Shown: positions 24,961-32,556 of the stretch, in pieces
How the letters are laid out: every line of letters starts with the position of its first letter
Numbering within the stretch: the first letter of the stretch is position 1
DNA from: JAJPHF01 sp035293805
GTDB lineage: Bacteria > Chloroflexota > UBA6077 > JAJPHF01
Assembly (NCBI GenBank): GCA_035293805.1
Contig: DATGMD010000040.1
Coordinates: 310,001 to 374,000 of the forward strand
DNA length: 64,000 nt
Direction of reading: 5' to 3'
Program-made: the position numbers and the translations under genes
The notes under the pieces: generated by a model
The model's database searches: none
What the model was told of the DNA's origin: nothing
Seen by the model: the letters and a program-made list of their open reading frames with translations, nothing else

Positions 24961-25971
24961 ATGAGAACGCTAGACGATTTTTCGACAGACGAATTCGAGC
25001 TTGGCTCGGACAGCCGCGCGGTCCGCCCGCAGTCGATGATGTTCACGCTCTACGGCGACTACATCATCCACCGCGGCGGCGAGGTGTGGGTCGGCACGCT
25101 GATCCAGATCGCGGCCGAGTTCGGGCTGAGCGAGCAGGCGGTGCGCTCGTCGCTGTCGCGCATGAGCCGCAACGGCTGGCTGCGCGTGCGGCGCATCGGC
25201 AACCGCGGCTACTACTCGCTGACGCCGAAGAGCAAGCGGCTGCTGGAGGAGGGCGCCGAGCGTATCTTCGTGCGGCGCACGGGCGCCTGGGACGGCCACT
25301 GGCGCGTGCTGACCTACTCGATCCCGGAGCGGCGGCGCGAGGTGCGCGACGAGCTGCGCAAGCAGCTGACCTGGATGGGCTTCGGCCCGCTGAGCAGCGG
25401 CACGTGGCTCTCGCCGCACCAGCTCGAGGGCGAGGTGGCGGCGCTGGTGGAGCGGCTGGGCATCCGCGATCTGGTCGAGGTGTTCGCCGCGAGCCACCTG
25501 GGCTTCGCGGACGACCGCGCGCTGGCGCAGCGCTGCTGGGACCTGGCGGCGCTGAACGCGCGCTACGCGGCCTTCCTGGCGCGGTATCAGCCGCGCTACG
25601 AGGCGCACCGGGCGCGGCTGGCGCGGGGCGAGAGCGTGCCGGACAGCGAGTGCTTCGTGGAGCGCTTCCTGCTGCTGCACGAGTACCGGCGGTTCTTCTT
25701 TCAGGACCCGGAGCTGCCGGCCGAGCTGCTGCCGCCCGGCTGGCTGGGCGGCGCGGCGGCCCAGCTCTTCCAGACGTATCACGGGCTGCTGGCCGAGCGG
25801 GCCAACGCCTATCTGGACTCGGTGTTCGAGGCGCCGCCGAGCGCCCGGCGCCGCCTGGCGCCGCGGCCGGTGGCCGCGCCCGCGGCGGCCGAGCTGCTGG
25901 CGGCGGGCTACGACCAGCTGTCAGCCGTCAGCCGTCAGCTGTCAGCGGCGGGCCAGCAAGCGGCGGGCTGA
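24961..25971 (+). CDS. paaX: PaaX-family transcriptional repressor
   Basis: A 336-residue regulator. The N-terminal winged helix (about residues 25-95) has FTLYGDYIIHRGGEVWVG and LSEQAVRSSLSRMSRNGWL, the PaaX DNA-binding signature; the central and C-terminal parts (WRVLTYSIPERRREVRDEL, RYAAFLARY, FLLLHEYRRFFFQDPELP) match the PaaX effector domain. In known systems PaaX represses phenylacetate genes until phenylacetyl-CoA binds. Downstream lie enoyl-CoA hydratases and PaaA-type oxygenase genes, so it probably controls them. The last 15-20 codons are encoded by a heptamer repeat array that also supplies the stop codon, so the natural tail may have been replaced. Confidence 0.92.
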   Translation: MRTLDDFSTDEFELGSDSRAVRPQSMMFTLYGDYIIHRGGEVWVGTLIQIAAEFGLSEQAVRSSLSRMSRNGWLRVRRIGNRGYYSLTPKSKRLLEEGAERIFVRRTGAWDGHWRVLTYSIPERRREVRDELRKQLTWMGFGPLSSGTWLSPHQLEGEVAALVERLGIRDLVEVFAASHLGFADDRALAQRCWDLAALNARYAAFLARYQPRYEAHRARLARGESVPDSECFVERFLLLHEYRRFFFQDPELPAELLPPGWLGGAAAQLFQTYHGLLAERANAYLDSVFEAPPSARRRLAPRPVAAPAAAELLAAGYDQLSAVSRQLSAAGQQAAG

Positions 25972-26036
25972 TAGCTGAACGCTGATAGCTGACGGCTGAT
26001 AGCTGAATGCTGAAAGCTTACGGCTGACAGCTTTCG
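25916..26036. repeat. Inverted array of GCTGAnn heptamers (copy 1)
   Basis: The left part (25916-25949) is a run of AGCYGTC-type heptamers, the right part (25967-26036) ten tandem heptamers mostly GCTGAnn (GCTGATA, GCTGAAC, GCTGACG and variants). The two halves are complementary and can fold into a long hairpin. The array codes the C-terminus of PaaX, supplies its stop codon, and ends 14 nt before the next start codon. Confidence 0.85.
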
Positions 26037-26050
26037 AGAGGAGACTCCCC

Positions 26051-26833
26051 GTGGCGGTTGCGCTGAGCAAAGAGGGCAAGGTCGGCGTCATCAAGTTCAA
26101 CCGGCCCCCGGCCAACTCCTACAACCACGAGTTCATGAAGGAGCTGGACCAGGCGATCTACGAGGCGCGCTGGGACGAGGACGTGAAGGTCGTCGTCATC
26201 ACGAGCGAGCTGCCCGGCTTCTTCTGCGCGGGCGCCGACGTGAAGGCGCTGGCCGAGGGCAACGACCACTACCGCACGATGTTCGACATCCACGCCCACG
26301 AGACGCTGGCGAAGCTGGAGCGCACGCCAAAGCTCGTCATCGCGGCGATCAACGGCCACTGCCTGGGCGGCGGCCTGGAGATCGCGCTGGCCTGCGACAT
26401 GCGCTTCATGGGGCGGGGCGGGGAGCGCCCGCCGCGCATCGGCCTGCCGGAGATCACGCTGGGTGTCATTCCGGGCACCGGCGGCACGCAGCGCCTGCCG
26501 CGCCTGATCGGCATCTCGAAGGCGATGGACCTGATGGTGACGGGCGAGGGCGTGGTGCCGGAGCGCGCGCTGGAGCTGGGCATTGTCGACAAGCTGTTCG
26601 ACAGCGATGAGCTGCTCCCGAAGACGATGGAGTACGCCGACAAGCTGGCCAACGGCCCGGCGCTGGCGGTCGGCGGCGTGAAGATTGCCGCCCAGCAGGG
26701 GAAGGAAGTGGCGCTGGAGTACGGTAATCTCATCGAGCGGGAGATCCTGCGCCGCATCTTCGAGACCCAGGACGCCGCCGAAGGGATGGGGGCCTTCGCG
26801 GAGAAGCGCAAGCCCACCTGGCAGGGCAAGTAG
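26051..26833 (+). CDS. Enoyl-CoA hydratase/isomerase family protein
   Basis: A 260-residue crotonase-fold enzyme. The oxyanion and catalytic regions are intact: FFCAGADVKAL, NGHCLGGGLEIALACD with the first catalytic Glu, and GLPEITLGVIPGTGGTQRL with the second Glu, so true hydratase activity (adding water to a trans-2-enoyl-CoA) is likely. GTG 26051 follows a GAGAGGAG ribosome site 8 nt away. It is the first gene after paaX and is followed by a di-iron oxygenase-type subunit, consistent with processing of a ring-opened or unsaturated CoA ester. Confidence 0.92.
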   Translation: MAVALSKEGKVGVIKFNRPPANSYNHEFMKELDQAIYEARWDEDVKVVVITSELPGFFCAGADVKALAEGNDHYRTMFDIHAHETLAKLERTPKLVIAAINGHCLGGGLEIALACDMRFMGRGGERPPRIGLPEITLGVIPGTGGTQRLPRLIGISKAMDLMVTGEGVVPERALELGIVDKLFDSDELLPKTMEYADKLANGPALAVGGVKIAAQQGKEVALEYGNLIEREILRRIFETQDAAEGMGAFAEKRKPTWQGK

Positions 26834-26890
26834 CGGGTACGTGTCGTCGTCCCTTCCCTCTGGGGAAGGGGGTTAGGGAGTTAGGGAAGC

Positions 26891-27649
26891 ATGATTACGC
26901 GAGAGGCCCAGTGGGGCGAGTTCCAGGGCGTGCGCAAGTTCGAGTCGCCGCAGGAGCTGCCCGAGGACTACGCGAAGTTCCTGAAGCGCCTGCTGTACGT
27001 CCAGGCGGATACGGAGTTCGCGTCGGTGCAGCAGCACCGCCCGTGGCTGGACAGGTCGCCGTCGCTGGACGATCGCTGGACCGAGGCGCGCATCGTCGCC
27101 GACGAGATGCGCCACGGCTACCAGATCTGCAAGCTGCTGGAGGACTTCGGCCCCGAGGGCGAGGCGCTGATCCAAGACTTGCTGAATCGCCACATGGGCG
27201 AGCACAAGCTGGACTCGTTCAACATGGAGTTCGAGAAGTGGAGCGACGTGGCGGCGTTCGCGATGTTCGTCGACCGCGTCGGCATCTACCAGCTTCGCTC
27301 GTTCCAGGAGTGCAGCTACGGGCCGCTGGCGCGCGCGATCCCGCTGATGCTGGCGGAGGAGCAGCTGCACATCGGCTTCGGCGCGAACGCGCTCAAGCGC
27401 ATCGCCAACGACGAGAACTACTACGGCGACAAGGAGGAGGCCCAGGCGGCGGTGAACAAGTGGTTCCCGCGGGCGCTCGACATGTTTGGGCACTCGGACT
27501 CCGAGGGCAGCGAGCTGGCCGTGCGGCTGGGCATCAAGAAGTGGCGGAACGAGGAGGCCCGCAAGATGTACCTCGAGGAGGTCGGGCGGCTCCTCGCCGG
27601 CATGGGCCTGGAGATGCCCGATCCGATGGCCAACCGGCGCGTGCTGTAG
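26891..27649 (+). CDS. PaaA/PaaC-like di-iron (ferritin-like) oxygenase subunit 1
   Basis: A 252-residue all-helical protein of the phenylacetyl-CoA epoxidase / benzoyl-CoA epoxidase family. Candidate di-iron ligands are Glu42 (ADTEF), Glu72-x-x-His75 (DEMRH), Asp128 (FVDRVG) and Glu157-x-x-His160 (EEQLH), a full set. It shares the layout and the DRVG...YQL and ECS/ENCS segments with subunit 2 (31191-31916). In PaaA, such a site activates O2 to epoxidise an aryl-CoA. It sits between two enoyl-CoA hydratase genes. The natural substrate could be phenylacetyl-CoA, benzoyl-CoA or another CoA thioester; sequence does not settle it. Confidence 0.87.
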   Translation: MITREAQWGEFQGVRKFESPQELPEDYAKFLKRLLYVQADTEFASVQQHRPWLDRSPSLDDRWTEARIVADEMRHGYQICKLLEDFGPEGEALIQDLLNRHMGEHKLDSFNMEFEKWSDVAAFAMFVDRVGIYQLRSFQECSYGPLARAIPLMLAEEQLHIGFGANALKRIANDENYYGDKEEAQAAVNKWFPRALDMFGHSDSEGSELAVRLGIKKWRNEEARKMYLEEVGRLLAGMGLEMPDPMANRRVL

Positions 27650-27699
27650 CAGGGGGAGCGGCTGGCTGGCGGCCGCGCGCCTCCAGCCAGCCGACGGCG

Positions 27700-28464
27700 A
27701 TGAGCTACGAATACGTGCACCTGGCCGTCGCGGACGGCGTAGCGCGGCTGACGCTCGACCGCCCGCCGCTGAACGTCATCACCATCGCGGTGATGCGCGA
27801 GCTGCAGGCGGCGCTGGACAGCCTGGCGAGCGAGCCGGGGCTGCACGCGCTCGTGGTGGCGGGGGCGGGGCGCGCGTTCTCGGCGGGCGTGGACGTGGGC
27901 GAGCACCTGGGCGAGTCGTACGAGCCGATGCTGGCCGAGTTCCACGCGGTGTTCGAGCGGCTGGCGGCGCTCGCCGTGCCGACGGTCGCCGTGGTGCACG
28001 GGCGGGCGCTGGGCGGCGGCTGCGAGCTGGCGGCGTTCTGCGATTTCGTGCTGGCCGCCGAGACGGCGGAGCTGGGGTTCCCGGAGATCCGGCTGGGCGT
28101 GTTCCCGCCGGTCGCGGCCGCGGTGCTACCGCAGTGGCTGGGCGCGCGGGCGGTGCTGCGGCTGGTGCTGACGGGCGAGATCGTCTCGGCCGCCGAGGCG
28201 CAGTCGCTGGGGCTGGTGAGCCAGGTTGTCCCCGAGGCCGAGCTTGGGGCGGCGACGGACGCGTTGCTCACGCGGCTGCGGGGCCTGAGCGCGGCGGCGC
28301 TGCGGGCGACGCGGCGGGCGATGTGGGCGGCGGAGGGCGGCTGGCGGGCGCGGCTGGCGCGCGCGGAGGCCGTCTACCGCGACGAGCTGATGGCGACGCG
28401 CGACGCGACAGAGGGGCTGCGCGCGTTTCTGGAGAAGCGCGCGCCGGTGTGGCAGGATGCCTGA
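27700..28464 (+). CDS. Enoyl-CoA hydratase/isomerase family protein, possible dienoyl-CoA hydratase
   Basis: A 254-residue crotonase-fold enzyme with both Glu positions present (ALGGGCELAAFCD and GFPEIRLGVFP). The N-terminal RPPLNVITIAVMREL segment recalls cyclohexadienoyl-CoA hydratases, but this is a weak hint. It has the usual AFSAGVDVGEH oxyanion loop. The ATG at 27700 lies 50 bases after the di-iron subunit. Its end overlaps the next gene by 8 nt, implying translational coupling with the CoA-transferase subunit. Confidence 0.88.
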   Translation: MSYEYVHLAVADGVARLTLDRPPLNVITIAVMRELQAALDSLASEPGLHALVVAGAGRAFSAGVDVGEHLGESYEPMLAEFHAVFERLAALAVPTVAVVHGRALGGGCELAAFCDFVLAAETAELGFPEIRLGVFPPVAAAVLPQWLGARAVLRLVLTGEIVSAAEAQSLGLVSQVVPEAELGAATDALLTRLRGLSAAALRATRRAMWAAEGGWRARLARAEAVYRDELMATRDATEGLRAFLEKRAPVWQDA

Positions 28465-29413
28465 TAAGCTGTGCACGATGCGCGAGGCGGTGGCCCGGCT
28501 GGTGCCGGACGGCGCGTCCGTGGTGATGGGGACGGCGCTGGAGTCGCTGATCCCGTTCGCCGCGGGCCACGAGCTGATCCGCCAGCGGCGGCGCGACCTG
28601 ACGCTGGTGGGGCCGATCTCGGACATGCTGTTCGACCAGCTGATCGGCGCGGGCTGCGCGGCGCGCGTGATCGCGGCGTGGGTGGGCAACGTGAGCGCGG
28701 GGCTCGGCCACAACTACCGGCGCGCGGCCGAGCACGGCATCCCGCGGCCGCTCGCGATCGTAGACCACAGCAACTACACGCTGGCGTTAGCCCTGCTGGC
28801 GGGCGCGCACGGCGTGCCCTACCTGCCGACGCGCAGCACGCTCGGCAGCAACCTGCTGGACAGCAACCCGACGCTCCGCGTCGTCCGGGGCCAGGGATCA
28901 GGGGCTGGGAGCCAGGGGCCCGATGAGGGGCCATTTGCGTCCGAACCCTTGGTGCTGGTGCCCGCCTTGGAGCCGGACGTGGCGATCTTGCAGGTGCAGC
29001 GGGCCGATGCAGACGGGAACGCGCACGCCTGGGGCAACCTGGGAGTGACGCGCGAGGCGGGGCTGGCAAGCCAGCGGGTGATCCTGGTGGCCGAGGAGAT
29101 CGTGCCGCGCGAGGTGATCCTGAGCGACCCGAACCGGGTCCTGCTGCCGGGGTTTCGGGTGGACGCGGTGGTCCACGAGCCGTTCGGGGCGCATCCCTCG
29201 CCGGTGCAGGGCTATTACGGACGCGACAACGCCTACTTTGACGAGTACCACGCGGCGACGCGGACGCCGGAGGGATTCGCGAGCTGGCTGGCCACCTGGG
29301 TGGAGGGCGTGCCGGACCGCGCGGGCTACCTGGCGCGGCTCGGGGAGGCGCGGCGGCAGGCGCTGCTGCCGCGCGAGCACCGGTACGCGGCCCCCGTGGA
29401 TTATGGTTATTAA
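28457..29413 (+). CDS. CoA-transferase alpha-type subunit (GctA/IpdA-like), partner subunit absent
   Basis: A 318-residue protein of the family I CoA-transferase alpha subunit group: MREAVARLVPDGASVVMGTA opening, LGHNYRRAAEHGIP, LPTRSTLGSNLL, VQRADADGNAHAWGNLG and a VHEPFGAHPSPVQGYYG segment. Close relatives include glutaconate CoA-transferase and IpdA, a ring-opening hydrolase of steroid breakdown. The catalytic Glu of these enzymes is normally on the beta subunit, and no beta gene follows. A Gly/Ser/Gln-rich stretch (GQGSGAGSQGPDEG, near residue 144) coded by repetitive DNA interrupts the domain. It may act in a hydrolase-like role with a beta subunit coded elsewhere. Confidence 0.82.
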   Translation: MPDKLCTMREAVARLVPDGASVVMGTALESLIPFAAGHELIRQRRRDLTLVGPISDMLFDQLIGAGCAARVIAAWVGNVSAGLGHNYRRAAEHGIPRPLAIVDHSNYTLALALLAGAHGVPYLPTRSTLGSNLLDSNPTLRVVRGQGSGAGSQGPDEGPFASEPLVLVPALEPDVAILQVQRADADGNAHAWGNLGVTREAGLASQRVILVAEEIVPREVILSDPNRVLLPGFRVDAVVHEPFGAHPSPVQGYYGRDNAYFDEYHAATRTPEGFASWLATWVEGVPDRAGYLARLGEARRQALLPREHRYAAPVDYGY

Positions 29414-29419
29414 TGAGCG

Positions 29420-29513
29420 GTCAGCCATCAGCCGTCAGCTATCAGCCGATGGTGGCTGAAAGACCAAGCGCATGGCTAATTGCTGATAGCTGATAGCTGA
29501 CAGCTGACAGCTA
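29420..29513. repeat. Inverted array of GCTGAnn heptamers (copy 2)
   Basis: Four heptamers of the TCAGCC type (29420-29447) face four to five GCTGATA/GCTGACA heptamers (29482-29513), separated by about 34 nt, so the region can form a hairpin. The right arm runs directly into the AAGGAGAG ribosome site of the next gene. Confidence 0.85.
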
Positions 29514-29527
29514 AGGAGAGCGCCGTG

Positions 29528-29860
29528 ATGGAGCCAGAGAAGTCTCATTACGTGCTCGTGTGTCAAAACGTGGACTGTCTGGCGCGCGGCGCGGGGAAGC
29601 TGATGGAGCAGCTCCAGGGACGGCTAGCGGGCTGCGAGAACTGCGAGGTGCGTCCCTACATGTGCTTCGGGGCGTGTCAGGACGGGCCGAACATCGTGCT
29701 GTACCCCGAGCGCACCTGGTACGCGCACGTTAGCGAGGGCGACGTCGAGGACATCGCGAGGCACGCGGAGGGCGGGCCGCCGGTCACGCGACTGGAGGAG
29801 GGCATCGATCCGTCGCTGAAGACGCTGATCTTCGAGCTGCTGGATGCTGGGCTGTTCTGA
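29528..29860 (+). CDS. NuoE-like thioredoxin-fold [2Fe-2S] ferredoxin subunit
   Basis: A 110-residue protein shorter than full NuoE, corresponding to its thioredoxin-like [2Fe-2S] domain. The cluster ligands are the pairs C-x4-C (CQNVDC) and C-x3-C (CFGACQDGPN), the NuoE/2Fe-2S Trx ferredoxin pattern. ATG 29528 has AAGGAGAG 7 nt upstream; the GTG one codon earlier has poorer spacing. Its TGA stop overlaps the ATG of the NuoF-like gene, so the two are translated together and probably form one NADH-oxidising unit. Confidence 0.9.
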   Translation: MEPEKSHYVLVCQNVDCLARGAGKLMEQLQGRLAGCENCEVRPYMCFGACQDGPNIVLYPERTWYAHVSEGDVEDIARHAEGGPPVTRLEEGIDPSLKTLIFELLDAGLF

Positions 29861-31113
29861 TGGAAAAGATACTACTCACGAGCGAGAGCGGGCCGGAGCG
29901 CTTCGCGGCCTACCAGGAGCAGGGCGGCTACGGCGCGTGGCGGCGGGCGGTGACGGAAGGCTCCGGCGCGGCGGTGCTGGCCACGGTGACCGAGAGCGGG
30001 CTGCGCGGGCGCGGCGGCGCGGCGTTCCCCGTGGGCCGCAAGTGGCAGTTCGCGGCCGAGGCGCCCGGCGAGCGCAAGTACGTCGTCTGCAACGGCGGCG
30101 AGGACGAGCCGGGCAGCCGCAAAGACCGCTACCTGATGGAGAACTACCCGCACAAGGTGCTGGAGGGCCTGCTGCTGGCGAGCTACGCGATCGGCGCGCG
30201 GGAAGCCTACTTGTACGTGAACCGCGAGTACGCCGCGGCGCAGGATAGCCTGCAGCGGGCGCTGGTGGAGGCGGAGGACGCGGGCTACGTCGGCGAGCGG
30301 CTGTTCGGCACCGACTACGGCATCGCCGTGCGCATCCACCAGGCCGAGACGACCTACGTGGCCGGCGAGGACTCGGCGGCGGTGGAGAGCCTGGAGGGCA
30401 AGAAGGCGCTGCCGCGGCAGAAGCCGCCCTACCCGGCGACGAATGGGCTGCACGGGATGCCGACGGTTGTGAACAACGTCGAGACGCTGGCGAACGTACC
30501 GGCGATCGTGGCCCGCGGCGCCGAGTGGTTTCGGTCCATCGGCACGCCCGATAGTCCTGGCACGATGCTGTTCACGACGATGGAGCGCGTGAAGCGCCCG
30601 GGCATCTACGAGCTGCCGTTCGGGACGCCGCTGCGCACCCTCTTCGAGGACTGTGCCGGGGGGCTGGACGACCCGCGGCCGTTGCGCGCCATTCTGCCCG
30701 GCGGCCCGTCGAGCGGCTTCCTCCTGCCGGACGCCCTCGACCTGCCGCTCGACTACCAGGCGTTCCGCGATGCTGGGTCGTCGCTGGGCTGTGGCGTCAT
30801 GACGTTCTATCCGGCAGGCACCTGCATGGTGGAGGAGGTGCAGCGGATCGCGCAGTTCTTCGCCGCCGAGTCGTGCGGCCAGTGCCCCGCCTGTCAGATG
30901 GAGACGCAGCAGCTGGTACGGATTCTCGATCAGGTGCAGAGCGGCAAGGCGCCGGCGGCGGTGCTGGGCACCGTAGATCGCGTCATTCAGTTCGCCCGTG
31001 GCAAAGGCTTCTGCAGCCTCATCAGCATGCCCGCGGCGCCAATTCAGAGCGCGCTCAAGCTGTTCCCAGAAGACTTCCAGCATCACGTCGAACATGGCAC
31101 CTGCCCCGCGTAG
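29860..31113 (+). CDS. NuoF-like NADH-oxidising flavoprotein subunit
   Basis: A 417-residue protein matching the NuoF/HoxF family: NADH/FMN site GLRGRGGAAFPVGRKW (about residues 47-62), ENYPHKVLEGLLLASYAIGA, VNNVETLANVPAIV, and the C-terminal [4Fe-4S] motif ESCGQCPACQ with the fourth Cys in GKGFCSL. It would pass electrons from NADH through FMN to iron-sulfur clusters. It shares an ATGA-type overlap with the NuoE-like gene. No other complex I gene is nearby, and the pair lies between two di-iron oxygenase subunits, so it probably serves as the oxygenase reductase. Confidence 0.92.
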   Translation: MEKILLTSESGPERFAAYQEQGGYGAWRRAVTEGSGAAVLATVTESGLRGRGGAAFPVGRKWQFAAEAPGERKYVVCNGGEDEPGSRKDRYLMENYPHKVLEGLLLASYAIGAREAYLYVNREYAAAQDSLQRALVEAEDAGYVGERLFGTDYGIAVRIHQAETTYVAGEDSAAVESLEGKKALPRQKPPYPATNGLHGMPTVVNNVETLANVPAIVARGAEWFRSIGTPDSPGTMLFTTMERVKRPGIYELPFGTPLRTLFEDCAGGLDDPRPLRAILPGGPSSGFLLPDALDLPLDYQAFRDAGSSLGCGVMTFYPAGTCMVEEVQRIAQFFAAESCGQCPACQMETQQLVRILDQVQSGKAPAAVLGTVDRVIQFARGKGFCSLISMPAAPIQSALKLFPEDFQHHVEHGTCPA

Positions 31114-31140
31114 TGCTGAGTGCTGAGCGCTGAGTGCTGA
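31113..31140 (+). repeat. GTGCTGA heptamer array (copy 3)
   Basis: Four tandem heptamers, GTGCTGA / GCGCTGA, follow the NuoF-like stop codon immediately; a single complementary CTCAGC lies at about 31151. This is the same heptamer family as at 25916, 29420 and 54176. Confidence 0.8.
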
Positions 31141-31190
31141 GCCTGCGTGGCTCAGCCGGTGCGCGGCCTCAGGGAAAGAGGAGTAAAGTC

Positions 31191-31916
31191 ATGGCGTTTA
31201 CCGACAAGGTCACGACGAAGGCCGAGTTCGAAAAGATGGACAAGGAGTACCAGGACCTGCTGGTCCGAGTGCTCACCATCCAGGCCGACTGCGAGATCGG
31301 TGGCCCGAACATCTACGTGCCCGAGGGCTGGACCGGCCACCGCGCGCCGAGCGCCTACGACCTGTGGAAGATGGGGCAGACGGCCACCGAGGAGGTCGAC
31401 CACTTCCGCAAGATGAACGGGCTGCTGAACGACCTGGGCCACGACGCGACCTGGGTGATCTGGCGCCCGCGCGAGGAGCGCTACGTCGAGGCGTTCCGCG
31501 CCGGCATGCCGACCTGGGCCGACGTGGCGGTGTTCGGCTTCCTGATGGACCGCGTTGGTCGCTACCAGCTCGAGGAGTTCGAGAACTGTAGCTTCCAGCC
31601 GCTGTCCGACGTGCTGCCGGACATCATGCGCGAGGAAGTCGGCCACGTGAACTACGGCACCGCGAAGCTCGTCGAGCTGTGCCGCACGCCCGAGGGCAAG
31701 GAGGAGGCGCAGGCCGCGCTCGACCGCTGGTACCCGCTGGCGCTCGACTCCTTCGGCCAGAGCGAGTCCAAGCGCAGCGAGCGCTACATCTACTGGGGCC
31801 TCAAGCGCCGCATGAACGCCGAGCAGCGCCAGCAGTTCATCGACGAGGTGAAGCCGCTCATCGCCAAGATGGGGCTGCGCCAGCCCGACCCCGAGGCGGG
31901 TCGCAAGTACCACTAA
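31191..31916 (+). CDS. PaaA/PaaC-like di-iron (ferritin-like) oxygenase subunit 2
   Basis: A 241-residue paralogue of the protein at 26891-27649. Candidate iron ligands are Glu35 (ADCEIGG), Glu68-x-x-His71 (EEVDH), Asp120 (LMDRVG) and Glu149-x-x-His152 (EEVGH), again a full set, whereas in the phenylacetyl-CoA epoxidase the PaaC partner is structural. ATG 31191 was chosen because GAGGAG lies 8 nt upstream; the upstream in-frame extension is repeat sequence. It is the last gene of the paaX-linked cluster and is followed by a 16-bp hairpin. Confidence 0.87.
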   Translation: MAFTDKVTTKAEFEKMDKEYQDLLVRVLTIQADCEIGGPNIYVPEGWTGHRAPSAYDLWKMGQTATEEVDHFRKMNGLLNDLGHDATWVIWRPREERYVEAFRAGMPTWADVAVFGFLMDRVGRYQLEEFENCSFQPLSDVLPDIMREEVGHVNYGTAKLVELCRTPEGKEEAQAALDRWYPLALDSFGQSESKRSERYIYWGLKRRMNAEQRQQFIDEVKPLIAKMGLRQPDPEAGRKYH

Positions 31917-32011
31917 TCGGCTGCCAAGGGGCGATGGCAGGGTGTGGCGGCCTGCCCACACCCTAGCCAATCGTCCCCGACAAGGTACCAGACGGTCACG
32001 TGAGCAGCCGT

Positions 32012-32048
32012 CGCGGACGGCGGGGGCACCGCGCCCCCGCCGTCCGCG
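32012..32048 (+). terminator. 16-bp hairpin ending the paaX-linked cluster
   Basis: Arms 32012-32027 and 32033-32048 pair perfectly around a 5-nt loop, 95 bases after the second di-iron subunit. No T tract follows. It separates the cluster from the promoter of the next gene. Confidence 0.65.
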
Positions 32049-32085
32049 CTGGTTGGGACGCCGCCGCGCCGCGGCCCACGCAAAT

Positions 32086-32115
32086 TTGACAGCCTCGCGT
32101 GGGCCGGCTTATCGT
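32086..32115 (+). promoter_or_regulatory. Promoter of the response regulator gene
   Basis: A perfect TTGACA -35 box (32086-32091) is followed after an 18-nt spacer by TATCGT (32110-32115). The start of transcription would fall near 32122, about 16 nt before the GTG start of the response regulator. Confidence 0.6.
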
Positions 32116-32137
32116 CTCTAACGGTAGGGAGCCGGGC

Positions 32138-32506
32138 GTGAAGAAGATCTTGCTCGCGGACGACGAGCCGGCCGTGCGCCGCCTGGTGACGGCGACGCTG
32201 GCCGACGAGACGCGCTATCAGATCCTCGAAGCCAGCGACGGGGCCGAGGCGCTGCGGCTGGCGCGGGCCGAGCGGCCCGCCATGATGCTGCTCGACGTAA
32301 ACATGCCGGAGATCGACGGCTTCGAGGTGTGTCGGGTGCTCAAGTCCGACCCCGAGACGCACGAGATCGTCGTGGTGATGCTCACCGCGATGGCGCAGAC
32401 GGCCGACCGCGAACGGGGGGCGGCGGTGGGCGCGGACGGCTTCTTCACGAAGCCGTTCAGTCCGTTGGCGCTGCTCGAGAAAGTGGAAGAGGTGCTGGGC
32501 GGCTAG
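32138..32506 (+). CDS. Single-domain response regulator (CheY-like)
   Basis: A 122-residue stand-alone receiver domain: KKILLADDEP opening with the acidic pair, phospho-acceptor Asp in MLLDVNMPEIDGFEV near residue 53, signalling Thr in VVMLTAMA and conserved Lys in FFTKPFSP. The GTG start at 32138 follows AGGGA and fits the promoter upstream. No kinase gene is adjacent. It may act by protein interaction. It is convergent with clpP. Confidence 0.92.
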   Translation: MKKILLADDEPAVRRLVTATLADETRYQILEASDGAEALRLARAERPAMMLLDVNMPEIDGFEVCRVLKSDPETHEIVVVMLTAMAQTADRERGAAVGADGFFTKPFSPLALLEKVEEVLGG

Positions 32507-32556
32507 CCGGTTCCCGCACGGCGATCAGCGGCACACGGCATTTCACCGCGGCAGAC

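Noticed and set aside
29528..31113. Start of a complex I operon
   Set aside because: Only the NuoE- and NuoF-like genes are present, with no NuoG or membrane subunits, and they lie between oxygenase genes.
25916..31140. CRISPR array
   Set aside because: The repeats are 7 nt with no spacers and no cas genes nearby; they are tandem heptamers.
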